Shown in pieces: positions 35,411 to 44,857 of a stretch of 64,000 bases of DNA (position 1 is the stretch's first letter; each line of letters opens with the position of its first letter). The position numbers and the translations under genes were made by a program. Source of the DNA: an uncultured Acidobacteriaceae bacterium (GTDB lineage: Bacteria > Acidobacteriota > Terriglobia > Terriglobales > Acidobacteriaceae); the NCBI GenBank assembly GCA_937879855.1, contig CALFMO010000006.1:248001-312000 (forward strand), given 5' to 3'. The notes under the pieces were generated by a model. That model was not told the origin of the DNA, did not search any database, and worked only from the letters and a program-made list of their open reading frames with translations.

Positions 35411-35624
35411 GGTACTGCACTCCTCGCGCTAATGACCTCAGCAATGTATATCTCATAGCAATATTGTCGCTGACTTGACACCGAATGCAAAACGACCGCG
35501 AGGCACTTTTAGACCATCACGTTGAGGTGCCGCGGCGTTCCAGTTGCCCAATTACTACCGCTATCGTTACGGACCATGATCTTGCGCGCACAGTAGATCT
35601 ATGGACTTCTGCGGGATACATTGT

Positions 35625-35939
35625 TTATTTTGCCACTACCGTCGTTCTTCTGAGAAGACACTCACGACCGTTTTTGTCCTGAATTGTAAGGATCTCTTCC
35701 CTTATCTCTATCACGGGCTCGGTTTTCCCTTGTAGGTCATACGTAACCACCTCGAGACTGTTCATTCCACGCTTTGGCTTAGGATCGGGTGTTGTGATAG
35801 CCGGTGCAACCTCAACCGTTATTTGCAGTCGCGCCTGAGGTTTGTTGGAGGTGAGAACCGCACTTTGTGCCAGAACGGGCCTGATTCCAAAGCCGATAAG
35901 TGCAATAACAAGCAACAACACTTTTACATATCCGATCAT
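35625..35939 (-). CDS. Small exported protein (104 aa), second of a pair
   Basis: A signal peptide (VKVLLLVIALIGFGI, cleavage near VLAQ) precedes a beta-rich mature part (LQITVEVAPAITTPDPKPKR, EIREEILTIQDKNG). AAAGGG stands before the ATG. The start overlaps the stop of the upstream gene by four bases, so the pair is coupled. The function is unknown. Confidence 0.6.
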   Translation of the reverse strand: MIGYVKVLLLVIALIGFGIRPVLAQSAVLTSNKPQARLQITVEVAPAITTPDPKPKRGMNSLEVVTYDLQGKTEPVIEIREEILTIQDKNGRECLLRRTTVVAK

Positions 35940-36229
35940 TTCGTGGTCCCTTTTGTCCGCATTAGCGAAGTTTTTTCTCTTGGGATTCTCTTTACATTTT
36001 GCTGGTCAGACACCAACCGGACGAACGTCTCGGGACTATCGCTGGTATTCGCAATCGCACGATGTGGCACACCATCAGGGTCTACCACTATCGCCGCTGA
36101 GCTCAGAATCGTTGCAGTAACAACCAGACTTCCATCAACTCCCGCCGACTGCCTCCGGGGATCCGGCGATGTCGGCCCGAACAGAGCAGTCATCAGCGCA
36201 ATTGCTAGCAGTGCGCCCACTTCTTTCAT
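35936..36229 (-). CDS. Small exported protein (97 aa), first of a pair
   Basis: An N-terminal signal peptide (VGALLAIALMTALFG) is followed by a short beta-rich part (SLVVTATILSSAAIVVDPDG and IANTSDSPETFVRLVS). No family was recognised. It is coupled by ATGA overlap to the downstream exported protein. No ribosome site is obvious. Confidence 0.55.
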   Translation of the reverse strand: MKEVGALLAIALMTALFGPTSPDPRRQSAGVDGSLVVTATILSSAAIVVDPDGVPHRAIANTSDSPETFVRLVSDQQNVKRIPREKTSLMRTKGTTK

Positions 36230-36655
36230 ACGTCGAACGATAAGCTAATTTGAGACTCAGCGGACGTGGAGGTGACCGCTGTTGCAGTTTTAGAAAATTG
36301 CATTAGAAAATGTTGAGAATAGCAATCTAAGAATGCATTAAGGTAACGAACTTGTTGTAGTGATAATGAATTGCTTAACCTGCTGGATTGCACGTTAGCG
36401 AAGGTGAACGCGGTAATACGTAGTATACGTGTATCTTTATTCCGGTTTTCGGAACGTCGCAACACTGGACCAGCCCACTACGTGAATTATCTTCAGTGTC
36501 CCACATGCGACACTGTTCAGAAGGAGTAGCTGGGCAGGTGAACACACAAACGGAGCGCCGGACATTGCCCCGTCTTCTCACTTTCACGTTTCAAGCAGTA
36601 GCTCGTTTACACCAGGCATCACAGCCAGCTGTGTAAAAACGATGCTGCCAGTTGC
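36230..36655. other. AT-rich intergenic region
   Basis: This 426-bp spacer is AT-rich near 36280-36440. It holds a 7-bp inverted repeat CAGTGTC / GACACTG (36494-36500 and 36509-36515). No gene was supported. Confidence 0.3.
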
Positions 36656-37480
36656 TCAATTACAGGCAGGTTGCAGAACCCGAGGTTCGACCCAACAATT
36701 ACCATATGGAAAGTCCCTGGGGTCGTAATTGGTGATTGGTTCCCCAATAAGCTTGACGAGGACAGTCGAGGCTCCGATATAGAGAACACGAACCTGCTTG
36801 GGGCCTGCCGACGACAGCCAGATAACCTCGCGATCCGGCCTTAGCCACCCGATATTTAGACGGTTCACGTCGGGTGGCTGTGGAACGTAGACGTCTGGCG
36901 TGCCCGTTTCCTTGATTTGGCGAAGTTGCTTCTCCCAGAAGTAGAGTCCATACATCGCCGCGCGGGGAAAACGGGAGCGTACAGCTTTCAAGACCGCAAA
37001 CTGGTCTGAGTTGATTAGGCACTCAACCTGAGCTCGTAGTTCGGTCGACCGCCTTGCCTGTTCATGGTCCCGTTCCAGCTTTTCGCGTCTGTCTGCTGCC
37101 ACTCGCGCGATCATACCGGCTACATCTGGCCTCTCCACCTGGATCTGGCTTGCGAAGAGCGGGGCTTGTTTCGCGCTGCGCTTTCGAGCATTGCGTACGG
37201 ACCGTTCGGCTTTCGATTCGGCCACTTCGGGGAGGAGGTAGGGCGGCACCACGACCCAAGCATCGCCTCGTTCGACCTCAAAGATGTAAAGGTTTTCTGG
37301 CAGACAAATTGTTCCGTCACGCAGCCAATTTGTTCCCTCTCGTTCGCAGACGAATTCCCTGCGGCCGATGTGGTCGCCAAGGACTTGCAACACACGTCCA
37401 TGGATCGCCTCGCCTCTGGTTGACCTAGGCACTGCAATGATCCTGTCGGCACATACAATGTAGTTGTCGGCATCACACAT
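36656..37480 (-). CDS. Element-borne protein of unknown function (274 aa)
   Basis: This is a soluble protein with no signal peptide. The N-terminal half is beta-rich (YIVCADRIIAVPRS, TICLPENLYIFEVERGDAWV). The middle is a charged helix (VAADRREKLERDHEQARRST). The C-terminal part VRVLYIGASTVLVKLIGEP could be an SH3-like fold. A purine-rich stretch AAGAAAGAG precedes the ATG. It was not recognised as a known family. Confidence 0.6.
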   Translation of the reverse strand: MCDADNYIVCADRIIAVPRSTRGEAIHGRVLQVLGDHIGRREFVCEREGTNWLRDGTICLPENLYIFEVERGDAWVVVPPYLLPEVAESKAERSVRNARKRSAKQAPLFASQIQVERPDVAGMIARVAADRREKLERDHEQARRSTELRAQVECLINSDQFAVLKAVRSRFPRAAMYGLYFWEKQLRQIKETGTPDVYVPQPPDVNRLNIGWLRPDREVIWLSSAGPKQVRVLYIGASTVLVKLIGEPITNYDPRDFPYGNCWVEPRVLQPACN

Positions 37481-37587
37481 GCGGAACTCTTTCTTGCGTT
37501 TCTCGCTGTCGGGGTATCATGAGATCAGAAGATGGCTTGGTTAAACTCTACGAGCCGCGCTCAACGCGCTACAACTCCGCCACTTCG

Positions 37588-38604
37588 TTAAACGCATGCT
37601 CGAACCAGTACGATCTTAGTTTCAATACCGGTTCCACTACTTTTGAATGATCCCGCTGGAACATCTTGTACCAGTGCTTTGGCGTTCTGGAGAAACTCAC
37701 GAAATGACTTTGCCTTTTTGTCTTTTCGCGAGAACACCCCTGCTGACACAATGGCTGCGAGAATTCCTCTCGGTGCTAGCAGGAAACACCAGGCGCGCAA
37801 TACGTGATCGATATCCTGACCACTCTCGAAGGGCGGATTCATGATGATTCGATCAAAGCGGTTTTCTACCCGATTCGAGTCAAGGTCAAAGTAGTCGCGG
37901 CCGAGAAAGCTCACGCCGTTCACCCCTTCGTACTTGCTGCGAAGAATATCGAGAAGAAAGCAATTCAGTTCGCAATAAGAGACCTGGACACCCTGATGGT
38001 GTTTCAGGATTACATCAATCAAGTTGCCGGTCCCTGCTGACGGCTCTAGTACTTTGTTGCCAGGCTCAATACAGGCCATCTCTACCACTCTCTCCGCTAA
38101 GGGTTCGGGGGTGGGAAAGTACCCTGGTATGGCCATAGTCGCCGCTTCGCTGATGAGACGCAGAACTCTTTCGGAGCTCCGCTCGTTTCTGCTTACCGAG
38201 TTGTAGAGGCGATAGATCGCGCTGTCGCCGGCAGAGGTAAACAAAGCGCTCTCAAGAGCACCCTTTGTAGTTAGGCTGGCCAACTCTGGAACGATGCTCC
38301 CATTCTCGTGCATCTCCGCGAGCTGACGGAGAGTGGACTGAATCCGCTCTAGGCGAATGGCTTGTTTTCGGAACCCGTCCGCGTCGCGAAGCCTCTTTCT
38401 GGTGGGTGGCTGCGCAAGCATGTTGTTGGCGCTTTGGTGTTTAGCATCGATGTGCTTTTGCATAGCATCGGCGGACGACCGGCATCGGACCACGGCTTTG
38501 CTTTCTTTAGCGGCAGCTGGGCCCTGAGCGTTCGCTTTATTCTGTTTTTCGTGAATGGCTGTGGAAGGCGGGGAGTGGTTATCCCAAAACGCAAGTTGGC
38601 TCAT
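37588..38604 (-). CDS. N6-adenine-type DNA methyltransferase
   Basis: This 338-residue protein has the SAM-binding motif VLEPSAGTGNL (Glu187-Gly193 core) and the catalytic-type motif MNPPF (256-259), in the order of gamma-class N6-adenine methyltransferases. The N-terminal 160 residues are helical and probably element-specific. ATG 38604 has GGAG at good spacing; 38625 is an alternative. Such orphan enzymes on mobile elements often protect DNA or alter gene control. No partner nuclease was seen next to it. Confidence 0.8.
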   Translation of the reverse strand: MSQLAFWDNHSPPSTAIHEKQNKANAQGPAAAKESKAVVRCRSSADAMQKHIDAKHQSANNMLAQPPTRKRLRDADGFRKQAIRLERIQSTLRQLAEMHENGSIVPELASLTTKGALESALFTSAGDSAIYRLYNSVSRNERSSERVLRLISEAATMAIPGYFPTPEPLAERVVEMACIEPGNKVLEPSAGTGNLIDVILKHHQGVQVSYCELNCFLLDILRSKYEGVNGVSFLGRDYFDLDSNRVENRFDRIIMNPPFESGQDIDHVLRAWCFLLAPRGILAAIVSAGVFSRKDKKAKSFREFLQNAKALVQDVPAGSFKSSGTGIETKIVLVRACV

Positions 38605-38747
38605 GCCAGGCTCCGCGTGGAACAAATGAGTGGTTTTCTTCAGCGGAAGGTGTAGTCGCCGCAGTTAGAACACTGGGTCACTCTTGAAGTGAGCGTGGTG
38701 CGGGGTGAGTCGGTGTGCGGAATATTTCATCTGACTTTTTCAATCGC

Positions 38748-39587
38748 TCAGATTGGCAGCCTCGGAGCCGGCACATTCTCCGCCGCGGCGGGGTTCAGCC
38801 ATATGCTTTCTAAGCGCTTGTTACCGCCGTCGATCACATGCTCCCTTTTGTAATGGGCCCAGCTGCCGAAGAGCTGATCGTATAGTGGGCACTCATAACC
38901 GGAGATAATGACCATTCCTTGGACGTGATGAAGTAGAGATGCCAGGTCCGCATGATCTTGGTCATTCATCTCGCACGCGTACATTGCGTTGCCGCGACGC
39001 ATGTTCCGTGTACAGTGAGGGTACGGTGGATCAAGATAGAAAAGAGTGCTTGGGCTGTCGTGTTGCTCGATTACGTCCAGCGCACTTCTATTCTCGATGA
39101 GAACGCCTCTTAAACGTTCAACGAATCTCGGGATGTGCGTGGGATAATTCGCCCAGTCAATTGCTGGTGTTGTCGACGATTCACCGCTCGATGCTCGGAA
39201 GCCTGTTGAATGTGCTCCGTTCGTAGAAGCGGATCCGAATCCAGCCAGAGAACGCAGAATCGTGCACCTCGCCTGCTCGATCATTGACAGTTGGGCGAGG
39301 GTAACGCCCTGGATGGCTTCAAACTCCTCCCTGGAAAATGGTGTGAGGTAAAGCAAACGAGTCAGTTCAGCAGCCTGGATAGGATCTCGTAAGATCCGGA
39401 AAACGTTCACAACCGTCCCCCACAGATCGTTGTAAACTTCGACCGGAGAACGCTTCTTACGCATTAAAACCGAGGCTGCACCACCGAACGGTTCAACGTA
39501 GGCTCTGTGGCTGCCAAAGTGTGAAATGATCCAGGGCGCCAGAAGCCATTTTCCGCCGTGATACCTCAAAACGGGTCGAGGCCTCAT
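38748..39587 (-). CDS. Dam-like (D12 class) DNA adenine methyltransferase
   Basis: This 279-residue enzyme has RYHGGKWLLAPWI at the N-terminus (SAM-binding segment), VEPFGGAASVLM, and DPPYP (186-190) as the catalytic motif. Methylation of GATC is the family norm, but the specificity is not shown here. The ATG at 39587 shares one base with the stop of the preceding frame (TGATG) and has GGAG upstream, so the two genes are coupled. Confidence 0.85.
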   Translation of the reverse strand: MRPRPVLRYHGGKWLLAPWIISHFGSHRAYVEPFGGAASVLMRKKRSPVEVYNDLWGTVVNVFRILRDPIQAAELTRLLYLTPFSREEFEAIQGVTLAQLSMIEQARCTILRSLAGFGSASTNGAHSTGFRASSGESSTTPAIDWANYPTHIPRFVERLRGVLIENRSALDVIEQHDSPSTLFYLDPPYPHCTRNMRRGNAMYACEMNDQDHADLASLLHHVQGMVIISGYECPLYDQLFGSWAHYKREHVIDGGNKRLESIWLNPAAAENVPAPRLPI

Positions 39588-40213
39588 CACAACTCCGATT
39601 CGGACCAAATCCGCGGCCACTGGCTAAAATTGGTGCGCGCGATTTTGGATTTGTTAAGTGTTTCGCTCACTGCCAGGGTCCTCCCTGAACGACGAGTCTC
39701 ACTGCTCACGTATTCGAAATACGCCTGCATGAGACTTTCGGAGAGCCAATCGCTCAGGTTCCCCTCCGAATTGACGAACTTGTCCGGATCGGTGAGAAAC
39801 TCCGTCCGCCGGCAAACCGGCAACCAAGTGAGGGAGTCGACAAATTGGGTAAGCTTCGTTCCTGTAAGCCAGCGCGATGGTTGGAATAACAATTCCGTCA
39901 AATCATGTAACTCTCCCCCCGATTCCCTGAGGTCAATTTCGCCGGTCCAGCCCGGGATCGCCTCATCAAAGAGCTTCTTCTCTCTCCGAGTGATACAACG
40001 GTTCTTTCCCACCGCGACACGGATACGGTTGGCATCCATTGAAATCGTGATTCTCGAGGAAAGATGCCGGATGAATCGAATCAGAGAATCTGCCTTGTGG
40101 CCGTCAGCCCCGAGGCCCAGAAAGTGAATTCGCTTCGGGCGGACATGTTCAATCAGGTGCCTTGATGCGTCGCCTCGCTCTGCCCTACAAAACCTTCCGC
40201 CGATCGCTTCCAT
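39587..40213 (-). CDS. Possible tRNA-guanine-transglycosylase/DpdA-like C-terminal fragment
   Basis: The reading frame runs to 40753, but its upstream part is antisense to the HNH gene and looks non-coding. From Met at 40213 the text is protein-like: RPKRIHFLGLGADGH, SSRITISMDANRIRVAVGKN, CITRREKKLFDEA. The HFLGLG and S-x-D-x-N-R pattern recalls the C-terminal half of TGT-like enzymes that insert deazaguanines into DNA (DpdA). The resemblance is by eye only. It is coupled to the Dam gene (TGATG). If right, the catalytic N-terminus is missing. It could also be an unrelated complete protein of 208 residues. Confidence 0.35.
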   Translation of the reverse strand: MEAIGGRFCRAERGDASRHLIEHVRPKRIHFLGLGADGHKADSLIRFIRHLSSRITISMDANRIRVAVGKNRCITRREKKLFDEAIPGWTGEIDLRESGGELHDLTELLFQPSRWLTGTKLTQFVDSLTWLPVCRRTEFLTDPDKFVNSEGNLSDWLSESLMQAYFEYVSSETRRSGRTLAVSETLNKSKIARTNFSQWPRIWSESEL

Positions 40214-40228
40214 GCAGCTTTCGCATGA

Positions 40229-41284
40229 ATGGCATGCGAGAATAAACGGCGCATGCCGTGTATTTTTTGCCGAGCGACTGAGAACCTGACGGAAGAGCAC
40301 GTCTTTCCTGCTTTTAGTGGAGCCAACCTCGTTGTTCCGAACGGGAGCTGCAAGCCCTGCAATAACATTTGCAGCAAGTTCGAGCAAAAGATCGCTGGGG
40401 ACCTGGAGACCACAAAGCACATCTTCGAGATTCAGGATCGATACGGGGCGATTCCTGAGTTGCCGGTTGCTGTCGAGGTGCGAGGAGAGGGGGCTCAACC
40501 ACTCCAGGTGCGTGGGCGCAGAACACCGGAAGGAGACATCACACTCTACGATTTTGTGAGCGAAAAGAAAGTGGAGGACGGAAAGAAAGTTCGCCACGGT
40601 TTCTTCGTGTCTTCCGAAGCTGCCGAGAGATTCATCGAGCGTTCTCGTAAAAGAGGAGAGAAAACAACGGAATTGGCCGTTCCCACGGAACTCACACTGC
40701 AATCTATCGCACAGCAGACCACCATCTTCGCGTTCTCGTATGAAGCTCGGCAACTAGGCGCGAAGATAGCTCTGGTTTCCGTTGCATTTCAATACGGAAC
40801 GGACTATGCATGCCATCCACAATTCGACATGTTGCGGAACATTGTGGTGGGCCAGCCTGAGGACCCGGCCGCACTGGGATTACGCATTTTCGCTAACAAG
40901 GACTTCGCGTCTGATCACAAGAGGACACCAAGGCAACACACCGTTCGCGCATATTTGAGTGCTGGCATGCACAAAGGATGGGCCTTGGTCACCTTGTTCG
41001 GTGGTCTCTCATATATCGTGGAACTCACGCGAGCTTTTGATGAGAGAGACAGCCGACACTTCAGTTTGTTCTACGACGTCGAATGTCGCAGCCGGTTCAA
41101 TCCAGTAGTTCTTTTCAGTGAACAAGAGTTGTTAGGCAAAGTTCTGTCACCTGCCACGAACTTCGAGAAGCCTGCGGCAGTTGATGAACAATGGTGGCCG
41201 ATCGTCGCGGAATACTGCAAGGCAAAAGGCATTGAGATCACCAGAACTAAAGTTGGCGAAGCCGAACCTCAGCCTCCATCATGA
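40229..41284 (+). CDS. HNH-type endonuclease-like protein
   Basis: This 351-residue protein has a zinc-knuckle HNH start: Cys11-x2-Cys14, EHVFP with His24, and Cys41-x2-Cys44-Asn45 (GSCKPCNN). The long C-terminal region (LGAKIALVSVAFQYG, HKGWALVTLFGGLSYIV) has no recognised domain. The ATG at 40253 is an alternative start. It is divergent from the TGT-like/Dam pair. It may be a restriction or homing-type nuclease of the element. Confidence 0.7.
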   Translation: MACENKRRMPCIFCRATENLTEEHVFPAFSGANLVVPNGSCKPCNNICSKFEQKIAGDLETTKHIFEIQDRYGAIPELPVAVEVRGEGAQPLQVRGRRTPEGDITLYDFVSEKKVEDGKKVRHGFFVSSEAAERFIERSRKRGEKTTELAVPTELTLQSIAQQTTIFAFSYEARQLGAKIALVSVAFQYGTDYACHPQFDMLRNIVVGQPEDPAALGLRIFANKDFASDHKRTPRQHTVRAYLSAGMHKGWALVTLFGGLSYIVELTRAFDERDSRHFSLFYDVECRSRFNPVVLFSEQELLGKVLSPATNFEKPAAVDEQWWPIVAEYCKAKGIEITRTKVGEAEPQPPS

Positions 41285-41601
41285 AAACCTACGGGGACGA
41301 CGGACAGGTTCTATGGTGAGAACTACTTCGGAACTCTTCCTCGAGCGGTCCTTCACTGCATCAGACCACGCAAGACCATCGTGGATCAAATCCCAGAACA
41401 ACTAAAGGATTGAAGGACTGAGAAGGTTCGGTATCGGGAATTGCGTGCGTCAAAAGTCAACGAAAAGCACAGACCTTTAGCGAATGGCATACTCGAGCGG
41501 AGCGTTTGCGTACCGACGCGGATTTTGCTGATAAATTTGGCTCGCTCTGGAGTGACGTCTAAAGGTTGGAAAGACGTATTGGGGCGATCGCTCTTTGCCG
41601 A
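41285..41601. other. Intergenic stretch after the HNH gene
   Basis: The HNH frame continues after its TGA for 42 protein-like codons (GENYFGTLPRAVLHCIRPRK) to a second stop near 41409. This could be chance or a lost C-terminal tail. Nothing else was supported. Confidence 0.25.
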
Positions 41602-42180
41602 TTATCGGCTGGTATTCTTCCTGCTTGTCCGCGACGGGCGAGGCAGAGATGATTCGAAATAAACCCTAATGGCAGCTGCCCATTCGGGAATCCCGCTGTC
41701 GGGTACTTGCTTCAACTCATCGGGCAGATCTAAAACCATCACCAGTTGCCGAAGCTCTGACTTTCTGCTCCATAAAGGTTCTTCCGTACGAGCTAGATCC
41801 AGGAGTAGGTTGTGGGCGGCCCCGAAATGATTTGCAACATCCACATTGCCGTTCTTTAGTTGAGCAAACGTTTCTTCACTGAACGCCTGTGCGCTAATGC
41901 CTTGATCCACCATCGGGTCGGGGAAATAGTAGTCCACCGGATGATGTAACATGACACCCAGTTCCCGCACCTGTCGTTTAATTGCCAGAAACAAGCGCTC
42001 TCGCTCTTTCGGCGTTTTCTGTACCAGTATCATCTTAGAGTTCCAACCGAGTACAAACGCCATTGCCTTACGCTGCCGTTGCGTGAGAGGCGCTTTCGGC
42101 GCCTCTTGAAAAGAGGTGGAGGCCAGCATGTTTTGGCTTGGCAAGAGCAAAACAATGAAAAGTCCCAGCGAAGTTAACAT
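41602..42180 (-). CDS. Exported protein of unknown function (192 aa)
   Basis: ATG 42180 (GGAGG about ten bases upstream) starts a signal peptide MLTSLGLFIVLLLPSQNMLA. The mature part is helical and charged (APLTQRQRKAMAFVLGWNSK, KTPKERERLFLAIKRQVREL). An in-frame start at 42207 exists. No known family was recognised. Confidence 0.6.
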   Translation of the reverse strand: MLTSLGLFIVLLLPSQNMLASTSFQEAPKAPLTQRQRKAMAFVLGWNSKMILVQKTPKERERLFLAIKRQVRELGVMLHHPVDYYFPDPMVDQGISAQAFSEETFAQLKNGNVDVANHFGAAHNLLLDLARTEEPLWSRKSELRQLVMVLDLPDELKQVPDSGIPEWAAAIRVYFESSLPRPSRTSRKNTSR

Positions 42181-42206
42181 GTGCAGACCATCCTCCAGCG
42201 GCACCA

Positions 42207-42309
42207 CCGCCCCGCCCGGTAGCTCAACCGCCTTCCAACATATACGGTCAGTACATCATATCACGTATACGTTGCCGAACTGATTGAGCTGTTGGCATAC
42301 TCGGGGCGG
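42207..42309. repeat. Nested inverted repeats in an intergenic gap
   Basis: CCGCCCCG (42207-42214) pairs with CGGGGCGG (42302-42309). Inside it AGCTCAA (42221-42227) pairs with TTGAGCT (42284-42290). The centre holds the palindrome CGTATACG (42264-42271). The nested layout over 103 bp suggests a structured regulatory or replication site. Confidence 0.35.
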
Positions 42310-42450
42310 GGACAGCGGTCGTTAGGTCGAAAGTAAAGTGTTCGCGACATCCTGGGATATAGAGACGCCTTTCCGCTGTTTAACCGTCCTAACGTTGACA
42401 GACTTCACTGCCAATCGGGCAGGAATGGTAGTGCTGCGCGCGGAGATTTG

Positions 42451-43449
42451 TCACACAAGCTCGAAGTTTACCGGCAGAATGATCCAACTGGTGCATTCCT
42501 GCGGTAGCTGCGTCAGGCTCCACAATGAGTCTTTCGTCGGGACGATCTCAAAACCGTTCGGCGTGACAACAGCGCCAGGTTGGCTACGCATCTCGGCAAC
42601 TGTCTGCCTCTTATATTTGTCGTCTAGCGTCACTCTGCAATCAACGACTACCTTGGCTTTCTCCAAGCGTACTTGAGGGGCATTGTTAACGGCTTCCCTA
42701 TATGCCTTGATCCGCTTCGAATAGCTTCCGGGCTCGCGCATTTCAGCTTGCCAGAGAGCGCTCACAAACGAACCGACGATCGAAAACGCCCATCCTGCGA
42801 CGTACCAGGTACCGTCAGGTCGTTTCAGTAGGCGTTCGTCGTTCCCGATGGCCAGGACCTCTGTCACCTCAACAGCGAATGTTTCCGCTGGCACTGGCGC
42901 GTAGCCCAAGTCTGATCTTCGGGCCGTCGAACTTGGCACATCCCGCAAGACGCGCCATGGGGCGAGAGCACCTTTGGAACCGTAGAGCGCCAGCATGACA
43001 TCGGTGTCATCGGTGCTGATCTCGATAGTCTCGCCTGCTGCCAGCTGGCCTCGGAGATCGGTGCGGCCGATTATTCCCAGGCGTTCGCTGACTTCCGCCC
43101 AAGTGGTTTCAGGAATAGCGTCGTACAGACCACCTTTACCGATCTTCAGCACAACCGTTTCTCTTGGAAACAGTACGGGTGTGGCCAGTTGTGTCAGCCA
43201 GCCACGGATATATCCTTCCGGTGTAATGCTTCCGCCGCGTCCCTGCAACATACCGCCTTCGCAAGCGGATGCATGGCGGAAGATGCGTTCCATTGCTGCG
43301 CTGAGATCACCGAAGAGGATGCAACTCCACTCCGGAGTGTGAGGAGTGCAGTTCTTCTCATAAGTTTGCTCAAATAGAACGTAAATATTCTGTCCAGACG
43401 GGGCTTTGAACGCCGCCGCGAGTTTTCCGGTTGTTACAGTAGCTCCCAT
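42451..43449 (-). CDS. Element-borne protein of unknown function (332 aa)
   Basis: A strong AAGGAG precedes the ATG. This soluble protein contains ATPVLFPRETVVLKIGKGGL, WAEVSERLGIIGRTDLRGQL and a C-terminal beta-rich end (CTSWIILPVNFELV). It has no signal peptide or known motif. It is upstream of the exported protein at 41602 and downstream of the radical SAM gene on the same strand. Confidence 0.65.
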   Translation of the reverse strand: MGATVTTGKLAAAFKAPSGQNIYVLFEQTYEKNCTPHTPEWSCILFGDLSAAMERIFRHASACEGGMLQGRGGSITPEGYIRGWLTQLATPVLFPRETVVLKIGKGGLYDAIPETTWAEVSERLGIIGRTDLRGQLAAGETIEISTDDTDVMLALYGSKGALAPWRVLRDVPSSTARRSDLGYAPVPAETFAVEVTEVLAIGNDERLLKRPDGTWYVAGWAFSIVGSFVSALWQAEMREPGSYSKRIKAYREAVNNAPQVRLEKAKVVVDCRVTLDDKYKRQTVAEMRSQPGAVVTPNGFEIVPTKDSLWSLTQLPQECTSWIILPVNFELV

Positions 43450-43633
43450 TTGTGAATCTCCTTAGGCCGCGCGAGGAGGGACATCTGGCCCGGCTTCCGT
43501 CCATCGGATCGAGATTGGAATCAGATCGGTTGAGAATTTAGTCAGGCAGAGTGTCTGTTAACGCATGAAGGGTGGAATGTCGCTGCCGCGGAAATGCCGT
43601 ATTATCGGTCGGTAGTTGCCCGGCTGCTGATGC

Positions 43634-44788
43634 TCAGTTGGATAGGTGGTTAGGTTCAACGTTGATGGCGTATGCGGCCGCCAGAAATTTGTCCGATAGT
43701 AGGGCGCGACACTCGATCGGCAATTCAGCCACGACATCACGAACCGTGATTGATTTGCCAGGCTCGCTTGCCCAAAGACGATCTCTCGCCTGGAGAAAGG
43801 CGCACGCCAGTTTCGCGGGCGCTTCATAGACAAGCTCCCATCCAAGCACGCTGGCTGCTGTTTTCGTGCTCCGTTTGTACTCCCTCCAGGGTATCGTCCG
43901 GTACAGCCCTCGTATCACCCACCTCTGAAAGCACAGGAGGTCATTCCGGGCTCGGTCGTACACCATTGGATAAGGCTCAATGCCGTAATCAACCATTCGC
44001 CGAAAACGGTACCAGATCCGTGGCCAGGTCTCTTTGCTATCGAATCCGATCAGCATGTATGCGCGCAGATGGGATGGGGGAATGCCAGCTGCTTCGAGGC
44101 GTGCCACGCCGGCATAAAATTTCTTCTCGTCTCCTATGTTGTCCCACGCTGTGTACAACCGGCGTTCTTTGAATTTCGTGTCACGGTATTGGATCGAAGC
44201 GAGGGCTGCCGCTGCTTCTTCCGTGATCATCCGAACGTTGATGCCCTGCGAGAGACAAACGCGAAACTTGCCATCTTGCATTTCTCGAATGCGATCCCGC
44301 CATTCAGGAACACCGAAGAAATCGTTATCGAGGATGTGTAGTTTTCGTGGCCATGGTTCGCCACGCCATTTGTCGTAGATGCTATTGACCGATTGAGGGC
44401 CGCCCTCTTTTTGCCGGACCAGGCAGAACCTGCAACCGAGCCTACATCCTCTCTGTGTGAAACCGATGGATGGGGTGAAGTCCGGATATCCGGAGTAATC
44501 GTACGATTCGTACGGTCGACCGATCAGTTGCTCCACCGTGGTCGAAAGCCCGGTTCCCGTTCCTCCCAAGATGCCGTCCGGCCATTGTTGACGGAATAGT
44601 GGTATCTTATTCTCTGAAAACTTGAATATCGCGGATCCGTAAACTCGATCATAATGCGGCTCGAACAGGTCGGGCAAAATTCGTCTTGTGACGTGGACAG
44701 TATCGCCGTTGTCGAGGTGCCATCTGGCAAGTTTCATGATTGCCAGGTTTGGAAGCTTGCCATCGAGTTGAATCAATCTAACTCTCAC
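43634..44788 (-). CDS. Radical SAM enzyme
   Basis: This 384-residue enzyme has the iron-sulphur motif C-x3-C-x2-C (Cys115, Cys119, Cys122 in RGCRLGCRFCLV). Downstream motifs fit a radical SAM barrel (LHILDNDFFG, VCLSQGINVRMI, LRAYMLIGFDS). The N-terminal ~100 residues resemble the B12-binding-like domain of B12-type radical SAM proteins without an obvious cobalamin His motif. The start is GTG with AGGGGGAA upstream. The substrate is unknown. It lies among DNA-modifying genes of the element, so a nucleic-acid role is possible. Confidence 0.82.
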   Translation of the reverse strand: MRVRLIQLDGKLPNLAIMKLARWHLDNGDTVHVTRRILPDLFEPHYDRVYGSAIFKFSENKIPLFRQQWPDGILGGTGTGLSTTVEQLIGRPYESYDYSGYPDFTPSIGFTQRGCRLGCRFCLVRQKEGGPQSVNSIYDKWRGEPWPRKLHILDNDFFGVPEWRDRIREMQDGKFRVCLSQGINVRMITEEAAAALASIQYRDTKFKERRLYTAWDNIGDEKKFYAGVARLEAAGIPPSHLRAYMLIGFDSKETWPRIWYRFRRMVDYGIEPYPMVYDRARNDLLCFQRWVIRGLYRTIPWREYKRSTKTAASVLGWELVYEAPAKLACAFLQARDRLWASEPGKSITVRDVVAELPIECRALLSDKFLAAAYAINVEPNHLSN

Positions 44789-44857
44789 GGCTTCCCCCTT
44801 TTCGCGCCCGCGGCTCGCTGGTTAATCAGAGAGACGCGGGTCTTTGAAGGGCGCCGG

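Noticed and set aside
35485..35682. 65-residue plus-strand frame
   Set aside because: It runs into the exported-protein gene at 35625 on the other strand and has no clear ribosome site or motif.
39587..40753. The full 388-residue minus-strand frame
   Set aside because: Its upstream half is antisense to the convincing HNH gene (C-x2-C, EHVFP, C-x2-CN) and lacks protein-like composition. Only the part below 40213 is kept.
41441..41662. 73-residue plus-strand frame
   Set aside because: It overlaps the better supported exported-protein gene on the other strand and has no ribosome site.
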